Assembly: GCF_003352045.1 (NCBI RefSeq)
Contig: NZ_CP025815.1
Span: 992,001 to 1,056,000 of the forward strand
Reading direction: 5' to 3'
From: Sulfitobacter sp. JL08
Lineage (GTDB): Bacteria; Pseudomonadota; Alphaproteobacteria; Rhodobacterales; Rhodobacteraceae
Length of the DNA: 64,000 bases
The translations under genes and the position numbers were made by a program. Below, piece by piece: positions 17,710 to 26,253 of the stretch. Numbering within the stretch: position 1 is the stretch's first letter; every line of letters starts with the position of its first letter. The notes below the pieces were generated by a model, which was not told the origin of the DNA, did no database searches, and was given only the letters and a program-made list of their open reading frames with translations.

Positions 17710-18777
17710 TCAGGTTTTGTCCTGGCCCGACTGTCCCAGATAAAGGCGGCTATGGGTATATTGCCCGACAGCAAATCGCGCGATTACGCCCATCGCAGCG
17801 GCGACCGGAACAGCGACAAGCATTCCGACAAAGCCGAACAAGGCCCCGAAAACAGACAACGCCAGCAGCAGCCAGACAGGGTGCAAGCCGACGGAATTTC
17901 CCACCAGCTTGGGTGTCAGAATATTCCCTTCCACGACCTGACCGATTACGAAAATACCCGCCACCATCGCAAGCGATATCCAATCCCCCCAGAACTGGAA
18001 CAATCCCAGCCCGATCGCCAGCGCCCCGCCGATCAACGCGCCCAGATAGGGAATGAACGTGACAAGCCCGGCGACAAAACCCACAACAAGCCCGAATTGC
18101 AGGCCCACCAGCATCAGCGCGATAGCGTAGTAGGTTCCAAGGATCAGACACACAGTGCCCATCCCGCGAATGAACGAGGCCAGCGTTTTGTCAATATCGC
18201 GGGCCAGTTGGCGGATAACCGGCGCGTGATCCCGTGGCAAAAGCCCGTCGATCCGTTCGATCATGCGATCCCAGTCCAGCAGCATATAGACGGCCACAAC
18301 CGGCGTCACGACCATCAGGATCACAACGTTGATCACCGACGCCGCCGATGACAGCACCGAATTCAGCAATTCGCCGCCGCGGTCCTGCACGGTTTCCCCG
18401 ATTGTGACCAGCGATTTGCGGATCGTCGATTCGGAATCCACCAAAGATGGGAACCGTTCGGTCAGAAAGGTCGAAAACTCTCGCACCAGTTGGGGCGCGG
18501 TGTTGAACAGCGATACGGATTGTTCCACCAGCGTTGGCACGACCAGCAGGATCAGAATGACAAAAACCAGAACCGCGGCGACGGTAATGATCGCCGTTGC
18601 GGCAGCGCGCGACAAACCCATCCGTTCCAGTCTGTCCGCGACGGGATCCAGAAAATACGCGATGGCGCCGCCCAGAACAAACGGCAGCAGCACATCACCG
18701 AGAAGCCACATAGCCACGACAAAACCGACCGTAGCAATGCCCCAGTACTTCAGCTGATCTCGGGCTGACAATGTCAT
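17710..18777 (-). CDS. AI-2E family transporter (PerM-like permease)
   Basis: 355 residues starting at ATG 18777, which has CGAGGATCG upstream; an upstream in-frame start at 18831 lacks support. The protein has about eight hydrophobic segments, including the N-terminal pair with a short turn (VGFVVAMWLLGDVLLPFVLG), a long central helical loop region, and the GTYYAIALMLVGLQFGLVVG and VTFIPYLGALIGGALAIGLG segments. PerM-like proteins are exporter-type membrane proteins; members include the Na+/H+ antiporter-like and AI-2 exporter types. The directly downstream hdaA gene suggests an operon. Substrate not deduced. Confidence 0.9.
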   Translation of the reverse strand: MTLSARDQLKYWGIATVGFVVAMWLLGDVLLPFVLGGAIAYFLDPVADRLERMGLSRAAATAIITVAAVLVFVILILLVVPTLVEQSVSLFNTAPQLVREFSTFLTERFPSLVDSESTIRKSLVTIGETVQDRGGELLNSVLSSAASVINVVILMVVTPVVAVYMLLDWDRMIERIDGLLPRDHAPVIRQLARDIDKTLASFIRGMGTVCLILGTYYAIALMLVGLQFGLVVGFVAGLVTFIPYLGALIGGALAIGLGLFQFWGDWISLAMVAGIFVIGQVVEGNILTPKLVGNSVGLHPVWLLLALSVFGALFGFVGMLVAVPVAAAMGVIARFAVGQYTHSRLYLGQSGQDKT

Positions 18778-18857
18778 TCGATCCTCGGGTTGGTTAGGTG
18801 TACACATCGCCGATGCCACCGAAGGTTTCAAGGGGCAAGCACGTTCAGAACAAGCAA

Positions 18858-18886
18858 AAAGGCCCTGCTGTAACAGCAGGACCTTT
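18858..18886 (-). terminator. Rho-independent terminator for the fasciclin gene
   Basis: The sequence holds CCTGCTG (18864-18870), loop TAA and CAGCAGG (18874-18880), extended by AAAGG and CCTTT with one mismatch. On the minus strand the right-hand arm is followed by a run of T (TTTTTGCTTG), the geometry of an intrinsic terminator for the minus-strand fasciclin gene that ends 65 bases upstream. Confidence 0.85.
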
Positions 18887-18950
18887 CCGGCCGGATCATG
18901 AGATTGGGGGGACCAACCAGATGATCACAACATCTGACACTGGCAAAGGG

Positions 18951-19466
18951 TCAGTGGCAGGCGGGGCGTGTTCCGGGCAGCAGCACCTTGTCTACTACGT
19001 GGATCACACCGTTATCGGCCATGATATCTGCGATGATGACTGTCGCGGATTCACCGGTTCCATCAGCAATTGTGACACCGTCCGATCCTTTGGTGATGCA
19101 CAGGCGTTCGGATGCGAGCACCGGCTTGAAATAGTTCGAACCGTTGGGGATGTCCCCGGCAGTCAGTTTGCGGTCATCGACATGGTACAGCAGCACATTG
19201 GTCAGTTGTCCCTTGTTTTCCGGCTTCAGCAGCGTTTCAACCGTGCCTTCTGGAAGGGCGGCGAATGCATCGTTGACGGGAGCATATACTGTAAACGGAC
19301 CCGGGCCTTTCAGAGTATCGACCAGTCCGGCGGCGGTGACGGCTGCGACCAGCGTGCTAAACCGGTCATCTCCGGCGGCGATGTCAACGATGTCGGCGGC
19401 GCTCGCGGCGGTGCCGAATGTGAAGGCAGTCGCGGCGGCAGCGGCGATGGTGCGGAATTTGTTCAT
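18951..19466 (-). CDS. Secreted fasciclin-domain protein
   Basis: 171 residues with an N-terminal signal peptide (TIAAAAATAFTFGTAASA, cleavage after about residue 23) and one FAS1 domain. Conserved FAS1 features visible are the H1 motif (GPFTVYAPVNDAFAAL), LLYHVDDRKLTAGDI (YH motif) and H2 (DNGVIHVVDKVLLP). FAS1 proteins are extracellular adhesion or matrix proteins; in bacteria they are poorly understood and sometimes bound to surfaces. A strong terminator lies downstream. Cysteines near 123 (LCITKG) and the end (PACH) could pair. Confidence 0.92.
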   Translation of the reverse strand: MNKFRTIAAAAATAFTFGTAASAADIVDIAAGDDRFSTLVAAVTAAGLVDTLKGPGPFTVYAPVNDAFAALPEGTVETLLKPENKGQLTNVLLYHVDDRKLTAGDIPNGSNYFKPVLASERLCITKGSDGVTIADGTGESATVIIADIMADNGVIHVVDKVLLPGTRPACH

Positions 19467-19600
19467 TTCTGGGTCCCTTCCCGTGTTTCAATCATGCTGT
19501 CTTGCATGTGGTAGGGAATACGGCCTGCATCGCGCCCCGGTTCACAGTGTCACGCCGACGTGATCACTGTTTGCCTAATTCCGGTATCGTTCTAATTGGC

Positions 19601-19640
19601 AGGTGTTTCGCGTAAACTGCCTGTAACAGGTGAAACACCT
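19601..19640. promoter_or_regulatory. Hairpin in the fasciclin-proS intergenic region
   Basis: Perfect 9-base inverted repeat, AGGTGTTTC (19601-19609) and GAAACACCT (19632-19640), enclosing a smaller hairpin CCTG-TAA-CAGG (19620-19630). It lies 86 bases before proS and follows the divergent fasciclin promoter region. It could be a structured leader of proS or an operator; without a T-run it is not a clear terminator. Function not established. Confidence 0.5.
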
Positions 19641-19726
19641 TTGTTCATTGTGATTGCCGGATTGCGGGCCTGCCAGCTTTGGCTTAGACCCCTTGCAACA
19701 TTCGACTGCCAAAAGGTTTCAAACCC

Positions 19727-21118
19727 ATGCGCCTGACCCGATATTTCTTGCCCGTCTTGCGGGAAAACCCTGCCGATGCCCAGATTGTCAGCCATCGCCT
19801 GATGTTGCGGGCCGGCATGATCAAACAGGCCAGCGCGGGCATCTATTCGTGGTTGCCCATGGGCTTCAAGGTGCTGAAAAAGGTGGAAAACATCGTGCAC
19901 GAAGAACAGATGCGTGCAGGCCATATTCCGATGCTGATGCCAACGCTGCAATCGGCAGATCTGTGGCGCGAAAGCGGGCGGTATGACGATTACGGCGAAG
20001 AAATGCTGCGCATCACCGACCGGCACGGGCGCGATATGCTTTATGGCCCCACGAACGAGGAACTGATCACCGATATCTTCCGCAGCCATGTCGGCAGCTA
20101 CAAGGATCTGCCGCTGACGCTCTATCATATCCAGTGGAAATTCCGCGATGAAATCCGCCCGCGCTTTGGCGTGATGCGGGGCCGCGAATTCTATATGAAG
20201 GACGGTTACAATTTCGATGTGGACAAGCCTTCGGCGCTGCATGCTTACAACCGCCATATGGTCAGCTATCTGCGGACCTATGAACGGATGGGCCTGAAGG
20301 CGTTGCCGATGCGGGCCGACAGTGGCCCGATTGGCGGGGATGACACGCATGAATTTCTGGTTCTGGCGGACACCGGCGAATCCGAAGTGTTTTATGATGC
20401 CGATATCCTGAACCTGAAACTGGGCGACCGAGTGGTGGATTATGACAGCTGGGACGAATGTGCGGCCATCGTGAAAGAATGGACAACACCCTATGCCCGC
20501 ACCGATGAAACCCATGATGCGGCCCTGTTTGATGCCATCCCCGAAGCGCGGCGCAAGACATCCCGCGGCATCGAGGTGGGGCAGATTTTCTATTTTGGCA
20601 CCAAATATTCCGAAGCGATGAACGCCACTGTTCAGAACAAGGACGGCGAAAAGGTACCTGTGCATATGGGCAGCCACGGCATCGGCGTCAGCCGCCTGCT
20701 GGGCGCGATCATCGAGGCCAGCCATGACGACAAGGGGATCATCTGGCCCGAAGGGGTCACGCCGTTCCATTGCGGGATCGTGAACCTGAAACAGGGCGAC
20801 GGCGAAGCCGATGCCGCCTGCGAGGCGCTTTATGCTTCTTTGACGGCGCTGGGGCTGGACCCGCTTTATGATGATCGCGATGAACGGGCCGGTGGCAAAT
20901 TCGCCACGATGGACCTGATCGGTTTGCCCTGGCGCATCACCGTCGGCCCGCGCGGGCTGAAAAACGGTGTGGTTGAACTGACCAGCCGCCGCACTGGCGA
21001 AAGCGAAGAACTGCCGCCCGAGGCTGCGGTGCAGAAAATCTACGAGATTTACACGGGCCATCACAAGGCGGATCATGTGGAAATGATGGGGAAACGGTCG
21101 TTCCACACCTACATCTGA
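19727..21118 (+). CDS. proS: Prolyl-tRNA synthetase, short type
   Basis: 463 residues. Class II motif 1-3 areas are visible: [38 protein letters not shown] (motif 2 with RFGVMR and FRDE), and the C-terminal [15 protein letters not shown] motif 3 with GVSR. The alphaproteobacterial ProRS lacks the editing INS domain of E. coli, fitting the length (about 440-460). It ligates proline to tRNA-Pro in the cytoplasm. Starts at [22 protein letters not shown]. Downstream is the DUF2937 remnant and the lol genes, an order known in Rhodobacterales. Confidence 0.97.
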   Translation: MRLTRYFLPVLRENPADAQIVSHRLMLRAGMIKQASAGIYSWLPMGFKVLKKVENIVHEEQMRAGHIPMLMPTLQSADLWRESGRYDDYGEEMLRITDRHGRDMLYGPTNEELITDIFRSHVGSYKDLPLTLYHIQWKFRDEIRPRFGVMRGREFYMKDGYNFDVDKPSALHAYNRHMVSYLRTYERMGLKALPMRADSGPIGGDDTHEFLVLADTGESEVFYDADILNLKLGDRVVDYDSWDECAAIVKEWTTPYARTDETHDAALFDAIPEARRKTSRGIEVGQIFYFGTKYSEAMNATVQNKDGEKVPVHMGSHGIGVSRLLGAIIEASHDDKGIIWPEGVTPFHCGIVNLKQGDGEADAACEALYASLTALGLDPLYDDRDERAGGKFATMDLIGLPWRITVGPRGLKNGVVELTSRRTGESEELPPEAAVQKIYEIYTGHHKADHVEMMGKRSFHTYI

Positions 21119-21215
21119 CTCAGATTTTGATCGGACCGGTCTGATCTGCTAGACTGACGCAAAAGGGCACATCGCACGGCAGACGGCGATGGCCCACGCG
21201 GCAGGAGCAGACGAA

Positions 21216-21711
21216 ATGATCACGCGCACATTGGTGCTTGCGGGCGGCGTTGCCAGTGCGGCAACGCTGTCGCAGTTTCCCGAATATGCACAGCAATACA
21301 CCCAGCGTCTGGGCGGTGCGGTTGATGCACTGGGGCAGGTGGTGGCCGATTTTGATGCCTCTGCCGCCGCCGAAGGGCTGACCCGCGAACAGGCACTGGC
21401 GCAAATGACCGGCACAGCGTTTGTAGAGCGGCGGCGTGATGACATGCAGCGCAGCTTTGCGCGACATGCGCGCCTGAAGCGCCGATCTGGAAGCACTGGC
21501 TGCCGCAGGGCCGTTTATGCGCGCCTATCACGGTACGCGCCTGACAGATCCTGATATTGCAAGTGCCGCACTGGTGGCGTTCAAACCGGCGGTGCCGGTC
21601 ACGGTGGAAGGGGCTGCGTTTGCCTTCGTTGGCTTTGGCCTTGGGGCGGCCGCGATCCGCGCCGTGCTGATGCTGCTGCACCTTCTCCGGCGCAGGCGGC
21701 GGCTGATCTGA
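21216..21711 (+). pseudogene. DUF2937 membrane protein, frameshifted
   Basis: Start at ATG 21216 (GCAGGAGCAGACGAA ribosome binding site). The first reading frame encodes about 88 residues of a DUF2937 protein (MITRTLVLAGGVASAATLSQ, FPEYAQQYTQRLGG); after AAG at 21477-21479 an apparently extra C at 21480 shifts the frame. Reading on from 21481 the second frame gives ADLEALAAAGPFMRAYHG and ends at 21711 with a hydrophobic helix followed by basic residues (LLHLLRRRRRLI), the C-terminal transmembrane segment of the family. Together the two parts give about 164 residues, a normal DUF2937 length. Either a real frameshift mutation or a sequencing/assembly error. Confidence 0.75.
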
Positions 21712-21809
21712 CAGGGCACGGGCCGCCAATATCGCACAAACGTCAGTCACCGCTTGACCCCGCTGTTGCGAACCCCCACTTTCGCGCGCAAACGAGCAGG
21801 ACAGCGAAC

Positions 21810-23096
21810 TTGGCCAGAACACCCGCCCCCTTTGCCCCTTTTGAATGGATGATCGCGTGGCGCTATCTGCGCGCGCGCCGCGCCGAAGGCGGCGTATCGG
21901 TCATGACGTGGATCAGCCTGATCGGCATCACGCTGGCCGTTTTCGCCCTGATCGCCACACTGGCCGTGCGATCAGGTTTTCGCGCCGAATTTGTGGATAC
22001 GATCCTTGGCTCCAATGCCCATGTGACGGTTTACAAGATCGGTGATGTGCTGCCCAACGGCCAGTTGGACCGCACGATCAAGGATTACAGTGCCTTGGCA
22101 GATCGCGTGGCACAGGTGAACGGTGTGACCCGCGTGGCGCCTTTGGTGCGCGGGCAGGTCATGGTCAACCTGCGCGACCGCAACGCCGGGGTTGAGGTCT
22201 ACGGCATCAGCGCCGCCGATCTGGCCACAATCCCGCGTATTGCGAACCCTGAAACGGCCATCGGCAACATCGCCGATTTTGATCGCGGGGTGGCGATCGG
22301 GTCTGGGGTGGCGCGGGAACTGAACGCGCAACTGGGCGACAAGATCAAACTGATCTCACCCAACGGGGTAAAAACCGCCTTTGGCACCAGCCCGCGCATC
22401 AACGCCTATGAAGTAACCTATATTTTCAATGCGGGACGCTATGATATCGACCGCACCCGTGTGTATCTGCCCTTTGCCGAAGCACAGGCGTTTTTCAACC
22501 GCGAAGGTGTTGCGGACGAACTTGAGGTCATGGTGCGCGATCCTGAAACCGTCGACAGCATGAATTTCGATCTGCTGAAGTCGGCAGGCGAACGGGCCCA
22601 GCTTTGGACATGGCGTGATGCATCGGGCGGGTTCCTGCGCGCGCTTGAGGTCGAGGATGATGTGATGTTCATCATCCTGTCGATTCTGGTGCTGATTGCG
22701 GCGATGAATATCGTCAGCGGCCTGATCATGCTGGTCAAGAACAAGGGGCGCGACATCGGTATCCTGCGCACGATGGGCCTGACCGAAGGGTCGGTGCTGC
22801 GCGTGTTTTTCATATGCGGGGCGTTTACCGGTATCATCGGCACCGCCCTTGGCGTGATCCTTGGATGTTTGTTCGCCATCTATATCGATCCGATTTTTTC
22901 CTTCGTGAACTACGCATGGGGCGGCGGAGTCTGGGATCCGGCTGTGCGCGGCATCTACCAACTGCCTGCCGAATTGCATCTCAAAGATGTGCTGTCCGCC
23001 GTTACGCTGTCTCTGGGGCTGTCCTTTGTCGTGACGATCTTTCCGGCGCGCCGCGCCGCACGGATGAACCCGGTCGAGGCGCTGCGCTATGAATGA
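21810..23096 (+). CDS. Lipoprotein-releasing ABC transporter permease (LolC/LolE family)
   Basis: 428 residues, start TTG 21810 with AGGA a few bases upstream. One N-terminal helix, a large periplasmic MacB-like domain (about 50-270), then three helices (IILSILVLIAAMNIVSGLIM; VFFICGAFTGIIGTALGVIL; and the final VTLSLGLSFVVTIFPARRA), which is the FtsX/Lol topology. The first helix is preceded by the coupling segment MIAWRYLRARRAEGGVSVMT. Alphaproteobacteria often have a single Lol permease acting as a homodimer. Overlaps lolD by 8 bases, forming an operon that sends lipoproteins to the outer membrane. Confidence 0.93.
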   Translation: MARTPAPFAPFEWMIAWRYLRARRAEGGVSVMTWISLIGITLAVFALIATLAVRSGFRAEFVDTILGSNAHVTVYKIGDVLPNGQLDRTIKDYSALADRVAQVNGVTRVAPLVRGQVMVNLRDRNAGVEVYGISAADLATIPRIANPETAIGNIADFDRGVAIGSGVARELNAQLGDKIKLISPNGVKTAFGTSPRINAYEVTYIFNAGRYDIDRTRVYLPFAEAQAFFNREGVADELEVMVRDPETVDSMNFDLLKSAGERAQLWTWRDASGGFLRALEVEDDVMFIILSILVLIAAMNIVSGLIMLVKNKGRDIGILRTMGLTEGSVLRVFFICGAFTGIIGTALGVILGCLFAIYIDPIFSFVNYAWGGGVWDPAVRGIYQLPAELHLKDVLSAVTLSLGLSFVVTIFPARRAARMNPVEALRYE

Positions 23097-23787
23097 CGTC
23101 CGCATTCTTGATCTTAAGGGCCTGACCAAGACCTACAATGCGGGCAAGCCGAATGAGGTGGCTGTCCTGCGCGGTGTCGATCTGCATGTGGACAAGGGCG
23201 AAGTAGTTGCATTGGTCGCCCCGTCAGGTGCGGGTAAATCCACCCTGCTGCATATCGCGGGTCTGCTGGACACGCCGGATGCAGGGCAGGTGCATATCGG
23301 GGGCACCGACATGACCGGATTGTCCGACCGTCAGCGCACCACGGTGCGCCGCACCGATGTGGGGTTCATTTATCAGTTTCACCATCTGCTGCCCGAGTTC
23401 TCGGCGCAGGAAAACATCGTGCTGCCCCAACTGGCCGCCGGCGTGCCCAAGACACAGGCACAGAACCGCGCGATCGAATTGCTGCGCACTGTCGGCATCG
23501 CCGCGCGGGCAGACCACCGCCCTGCCGCGCTGTCGGGCGGGGAACAACAGCGCGTCGCGTTCTGCCGCGCACTGGCCAATAAACCGCGCCTGTTGCTGGC
23601 GGATGAACCGACCGGTAATCTTGATCCGGAAACATCCAATCAGGTGTTTGCCAGCTTGATGGATCTGGTGCGCAATACCGGCCTGTCGGCCCTGATCGCG
23701 ACCCACAATCTGGAATTGGCCGCGCGGATGGACAGGATTGTGCGGCTGGATGCGGGCCGGTTAAGCGACACGGCAAGCCACGGTTGA
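23089..23787 (+). CDS. lolD: Lipoprotein-releasing ABC transporter ATPase
   Basis: 232 residues with Walker [13 protein letters not shown] (residues 44-55), Q-loop [10 protein letters not shown], signature [15 protein letters not shown], Walker [13 protein letters not shown] and the switch His in THNLELA. This is the LolD/MacB-like ATPase that powers extraction of outer-membrane lipoproteins by the preceding permease. Overlap of 8 bases with the permease gene indicates coupled translation. Cytoplasmic face of the inner membrane. Confidence 0.95.
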   Translation: MNDVRILDLKGLTKTYNAGKPNEVAVLRGVDLHVDKGEVVALVAPSGAGKSTLLHIAGLLDTPDAGQVHIGGTDMTGLSDRQRTTVRRTDVGFIYQFHHLLPEFSAQENIVLPQLAAGVPKTQAQNRAIELLRTVGIAARADHRPAALSGGEQQRVAFCRALANKPRLLLADEPTGNLDPETSNQVFASLMDLVRNTGLSALIATHNLELAARMDRIVRLDAGRLSDTASHG

Positions 23788-23842
23788 CCATAACATCGGG
23801 CCGCGCGCACATCTGGGCGCGGACAGGAAGGAAAGACAGGGT

Positions 23843-24829
23843 ATGACAAAGGTTTCGCTGGATCAGATCGAACAGGCAACGCGCGAAGCGCTGATCGCGC
23901 ACGGGGCTGCCGCGCCGGCTGCGGATGCGGTTGCGGATGCCGTGCGCGAGGCCGAAGGCACCGGCAACAAAATCTGTGGTCTTTATTATCTGCAAAGCTA
24001 TTGCGAACAGTTGCTTTCGGGCCGTGTGAACGGGCATGCCGCGCCCGATGTCAGCACACCGCGCGCCGGTGCCGTGCGCGTTGATGCCATGCTGGGGTTT
24101 GCCCAGCCCGCCTTTGCCGCCGGGCTTGACGCTGCCATCGCTGCGGCGCGCACCAACGGCACCGCATCACTGGCCATCTGTCATGCCCACACCTGCACAT
24201 CGCTGGGCTATTTTACCGGCCAGATCGCGCGCCGAGGACTGATCGGCATCGGGTTCACCAACGCATCCGCCATTGTTGCACCGCCCGGCGGGCGTACCCG
24301 TGTTCTGGGCACCAACCCGATCGCGTTTTCCGTGCCTGACGGACAGGGCGGGGTTGCGATGCAGTTTGACCAGTCCACCACAACCGTCGCGCTGGGCAAG
24401 ATCACAATGGCCAATGCGGCGGGGGAACGCATTCCCGAAGGCTGGGCCGTGGATGAAAACGGACAACCCACAACCGATCCTGCTGCCGCGCTCAAGGGAT
24501 CGTTGGTGTCGATGGGCGGCTACAAGGGCTGGGGCTTTGGTCTGATGGCCGAATTGCTGGCAGCGGGCCTGACTGGGGGTGCCCTGTCGCGCGATGTCAA
24601 GGCGCTCAAGGCGGCAGACGGTCCGCCGCATGATCTGGGACAGTATTACCTGCTGATTGATCCGTCAGATGCAGATCATTTTTTCACGCACCTGTCCGAG
24701 ATCAGCGATCTGGTGGCACAGGACAAGGGCGCGCGCCTGCCCGGACAGGGCAAGACCCTGTCTGATCCGGTCGATGTGCCCGATGCGCTATGGGCGCAGA
24801 CACAAGCGCTGGCCACTTACGCCAGTTGA
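23843..24829 (+). CDS. Malate/L-lactate dehydrogenase family oxidoreductase
   Basis: 328 residues. The order of motifs fits the Ldh_2/YlbC/malate dehydrogenase type II family: N-terminal EATREALIAHGA, the HAHTCTSLGYFTGQIARRGL segment with the catalytic His of the family, TNPIAFSVPD (substrate/NAD region), a KGWGFGLMAELLA motif, and DPSDADHFFTHL. It uses NAD(P) to oxidise a 2-hydroxy acid such as malate, sulfolactate, ureidoglycolate or a delta-pyrroline compound; the substrate cannot be chosen here. Starts at ATG preceded by AAGGAAAGACAGGGT. Its 3' end overlaps the convergent DMT gene by 13 bases. Confidence 0.87.
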   Translation: MTKVSLDQIEQATREALIAHGAAAPAADAVADAVREAEGTGNKICGLYYLQSYCEQLLSGRVNGHAAPDVSTPRAGAVRVDAMLGFAQPAFAAGLDAAIAAARTNGTASLAICHAHTCTSLGYFTGQIARRGLIGIGFTNASAIVAPPGGRTRVLGTNPIAFSVPDGQGGVAMQFDQSTTTVALGKITMANAAGERIPEGWAVDENGQPTTDPAAALKGSLVSMGGYKGWGFGLMAELLAAGLTGGALSRDVKALKAADGPPHDLGQYYLLIDPSDADHFFTHLSEISDLVAQDKGARLPGQGKTLSDPVDVPDALWAQTQALATYAS

Positions 24830-25251
24830 GTGATCCAGACCCCAAGCGCCATGACCGATATCCCGGCAAGGCGCATCCAGCCCAGCGTTGAAACCTGTGC
24901 GCCGAACAATCCGAAGTGATCGATCGCGGCGGCGCTGATCAATTGGCCCAGCAACACGAAAAACACCGCGTTGCCCACTCCGAAACGGGGGGCGACATAG
25001 GTGATCGACAGCACGTAGAACGCCACCAGAAGCCCCGCCAGCAACAGGTGTTTGGGGGCAGATGTGATTTTGGACAGCGCCTGTGGCCCTGTGGCCAGCA
25101 ACACCAGCACGGTGGCCCCGAAGGCAACGGCAAACAACACGGTTGCGGCCGCCGCGGGCGATCCGATCCGCGCACCAAGGGCGGCGTTCAGGGCGGCAAG
25201 GATTGGGATGCCGATGCCTGCCACCAGCATGATCACTGCGTATTGCGCCAT
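24817..25251 (-). CDS. DMT-superfamily YdcZ/DUF606-type membrane protein
   Basis: 144 residues starting at 25251; an extra 29 upstream residues of the open frame are not conserved-looking. About five hydrophobic helices, including AQYAVIMLVAGIGIPILAA at the N-terminus and AGISVMALGVWITQLA at the C-terminus, match the DUF606 half-size drug/metabolite transporter fold that functions as a dimer. Substrate unknown; some family members export small organic compounds. Converges with the preceding dehydrogenase gene (13-base tail-to-tail overlap). Confidence 0.82.
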   Translation of the reverse strand: MAQYAVIMLVAGIGIPILAALNAALGARIGSPAAAATVLFAVAFGATVLVLLATGPQALSKITSAPKHLLLAGLLVAFYVLSITYVAPRFGVGNAVFFVLLGQLISAAAIDHFGLFGAQVSTLGWMRLAGISVMALGVWITQLA

Positions 25252-25273
25252 TCTTCTGTCCCTGTGCTGAGTC

Positions 25274-25287
25274 TTGATCTGGATCAT
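25274..25287 (+). promoter_or_regulatory. FNR/FnrL-like box before the cytochrome genes
   Basis: TTGATCTGGATCAT matches the TTGAT-N4-ATCAA core at nine of ten positions. It lies 111 bases upstream of the first cytochrome gene, a normal position for an FnrL-activated promoter in Rhodobacterales. It supports induction under low oxygen, but footprint or expression data would be needed. Confidence 0.6.
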
Positions 25288-25397
25288 TGCTGCAAGTGCG
25301 CTTTGGTACAAGACTTGGGTGCGGGTCAAAGGGGACATTCCGCACCCTTTCCGGTGCAGCCGTGCCGGAATTTCAGGCCCGAAAGCGGGAGGCGAAA

Positions 25398-25805
25398 ATG
25401 CAGTTTACAAAGATATCCGCATTGCTGTGCGGGCTGGTTCTGGCGGCAGGCGGCGCACAGGCTCAGGACATTACCGAAGGTGCCGGCCTTTATCTCAAGC
25501 ATTGCGCCACCTGCCACGGGATCGAAGCGACAGGGCAGGGCCCGATGGCAGGCGTTCTGGTGATCAAACCCACCGATCTGACGACCTTGAGTAATGAAAA
25601 CGACGGCGTATTCCCGATGGAGCGGGTGGTCCGGCGGATCGACGGGCGTGACCCGCTGGTCAGCCACGGCAGCCCGATGCCGGTATACGGCGATTTTTTC
25701 GAAGGTAACGATACCGCGCTGAAAGCCGCCAATGGCCAGCCGATTTTGACAAGCGGCCCCATTGCGCAACTGGTCGCCTTCCTGCAATCTGTCCAGACAC
25801 AATAA
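25398..25805 (+). CDS. Periplasmic c-type cytochrome (135 aa)
   Basis: 135 residues from ATG 25398, after GCGGGAGGCGAAA. Signal peptide to about residue 23 (GLVLAAGGAQAQ), then a monohaem class I cytochrome domain: haem-binding CATCH (Cys36, Cys39, His40) followed by GIEATGQGPMAG and the probable axial Met94 in SPMPVYGDFF. It is an electron carrier in the periplasm. It is followed 40 bases later by a second cytochrome-like gene and preceded by an FNR-like box, suggesting use in micro-oxic respiration. Confidence 0.9.
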   Translation: MQFTKISALLCGLVLAAGGAQAQDITEGAGLYLKHCATCHGIEATGQGPMAGVLVIKPTDLTTLSNENDGVFPMERVVRRIDGRDPLVSHGSPMPVYGDFFEGNDTALKAANGQPILTSGPIAQLVAFLQSVQTQ

Positions 25806-25845
25806 GCGCCGTTAAGGGCGCGAAACTGGCAGAAGGGAACATGGC

Positions 25846-26247
25846 ATGAAAATCTGGGGAACTGTCGGCGCACTTGCCGTTGTTGCGGCTTGTGCGGCAT
25901 CGGAAATGCCCGGCCCGTCCGAAGGAGCCGCAATTTTCGCTGAAAACTGCGTATCTTGCCACGGTGTGTCAGCCACCGGAAACGGCCCCTTGGCCAATGG
26001 CCTGTCGCCCGCGCCATCGGACCTGACACAGATCGCCGCACGCAATGGCGGCGTGTTTCCACGTGCTCAAACCCTGTCGGTGATCGACGGCTATTCCAAA
26101 GGCACCCACAAGGATCGCGCGATGCCCGAATTCGGCGCGCAGATGACAGGCGAAGACACCGTGCCAGTGGAAGTGGATGGTATCCTGACGCCGACACCGC
26201 GGTCGCTGGCCGCCTTGCTGGCCTATCTGGAAAGCATCCAGAGCTGA
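25846..26247 (+). CDS. Lipoprotein c-type cytochrome (133 aa)
   Basis: 133 residues. The N-terminal segment ends with lipobox VAAC (Cys16), so it is a lipid-anchored rather than soluble cytochrome. CVSCH (Cys35, Cys38, His39) with downstream GVSATGNGPLANGL and DRAMPEFGAQM (Met93 candidate ligand) form the haem site. It is a paralogue-like relative of the gene upstream (same motif order and the shared GxGP-loop) and lies 40 bases downstream, so the two probably form one operon in which a soluble and an anchored carrier work together. Confidence 0.88.
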   Translation: MKIWGTVGALAVVAACAASEMPGPSEGAAIFAENCVSCHGVSATGNGPLANGLSPAPSDLTQIAARNGGVFPRAQTLSVIDGYSKGTHKDRAMPEFGAQMTGEDTVPVEVDGILTPTPRSLAALLAYLESIQS

Positions 26248-26253
26248 CCGCGA

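Noticed and set aside
19592-21106. 504-residue open frame on the minus strand
   Set aside because: Antisense to proS; no start signals or known motif.
21129-21146. Terminator after proS (GATCGGACCGGTCTGATC)
   Set aside because: Near-palindrome without a loop or T-run; unlikely to terminate.
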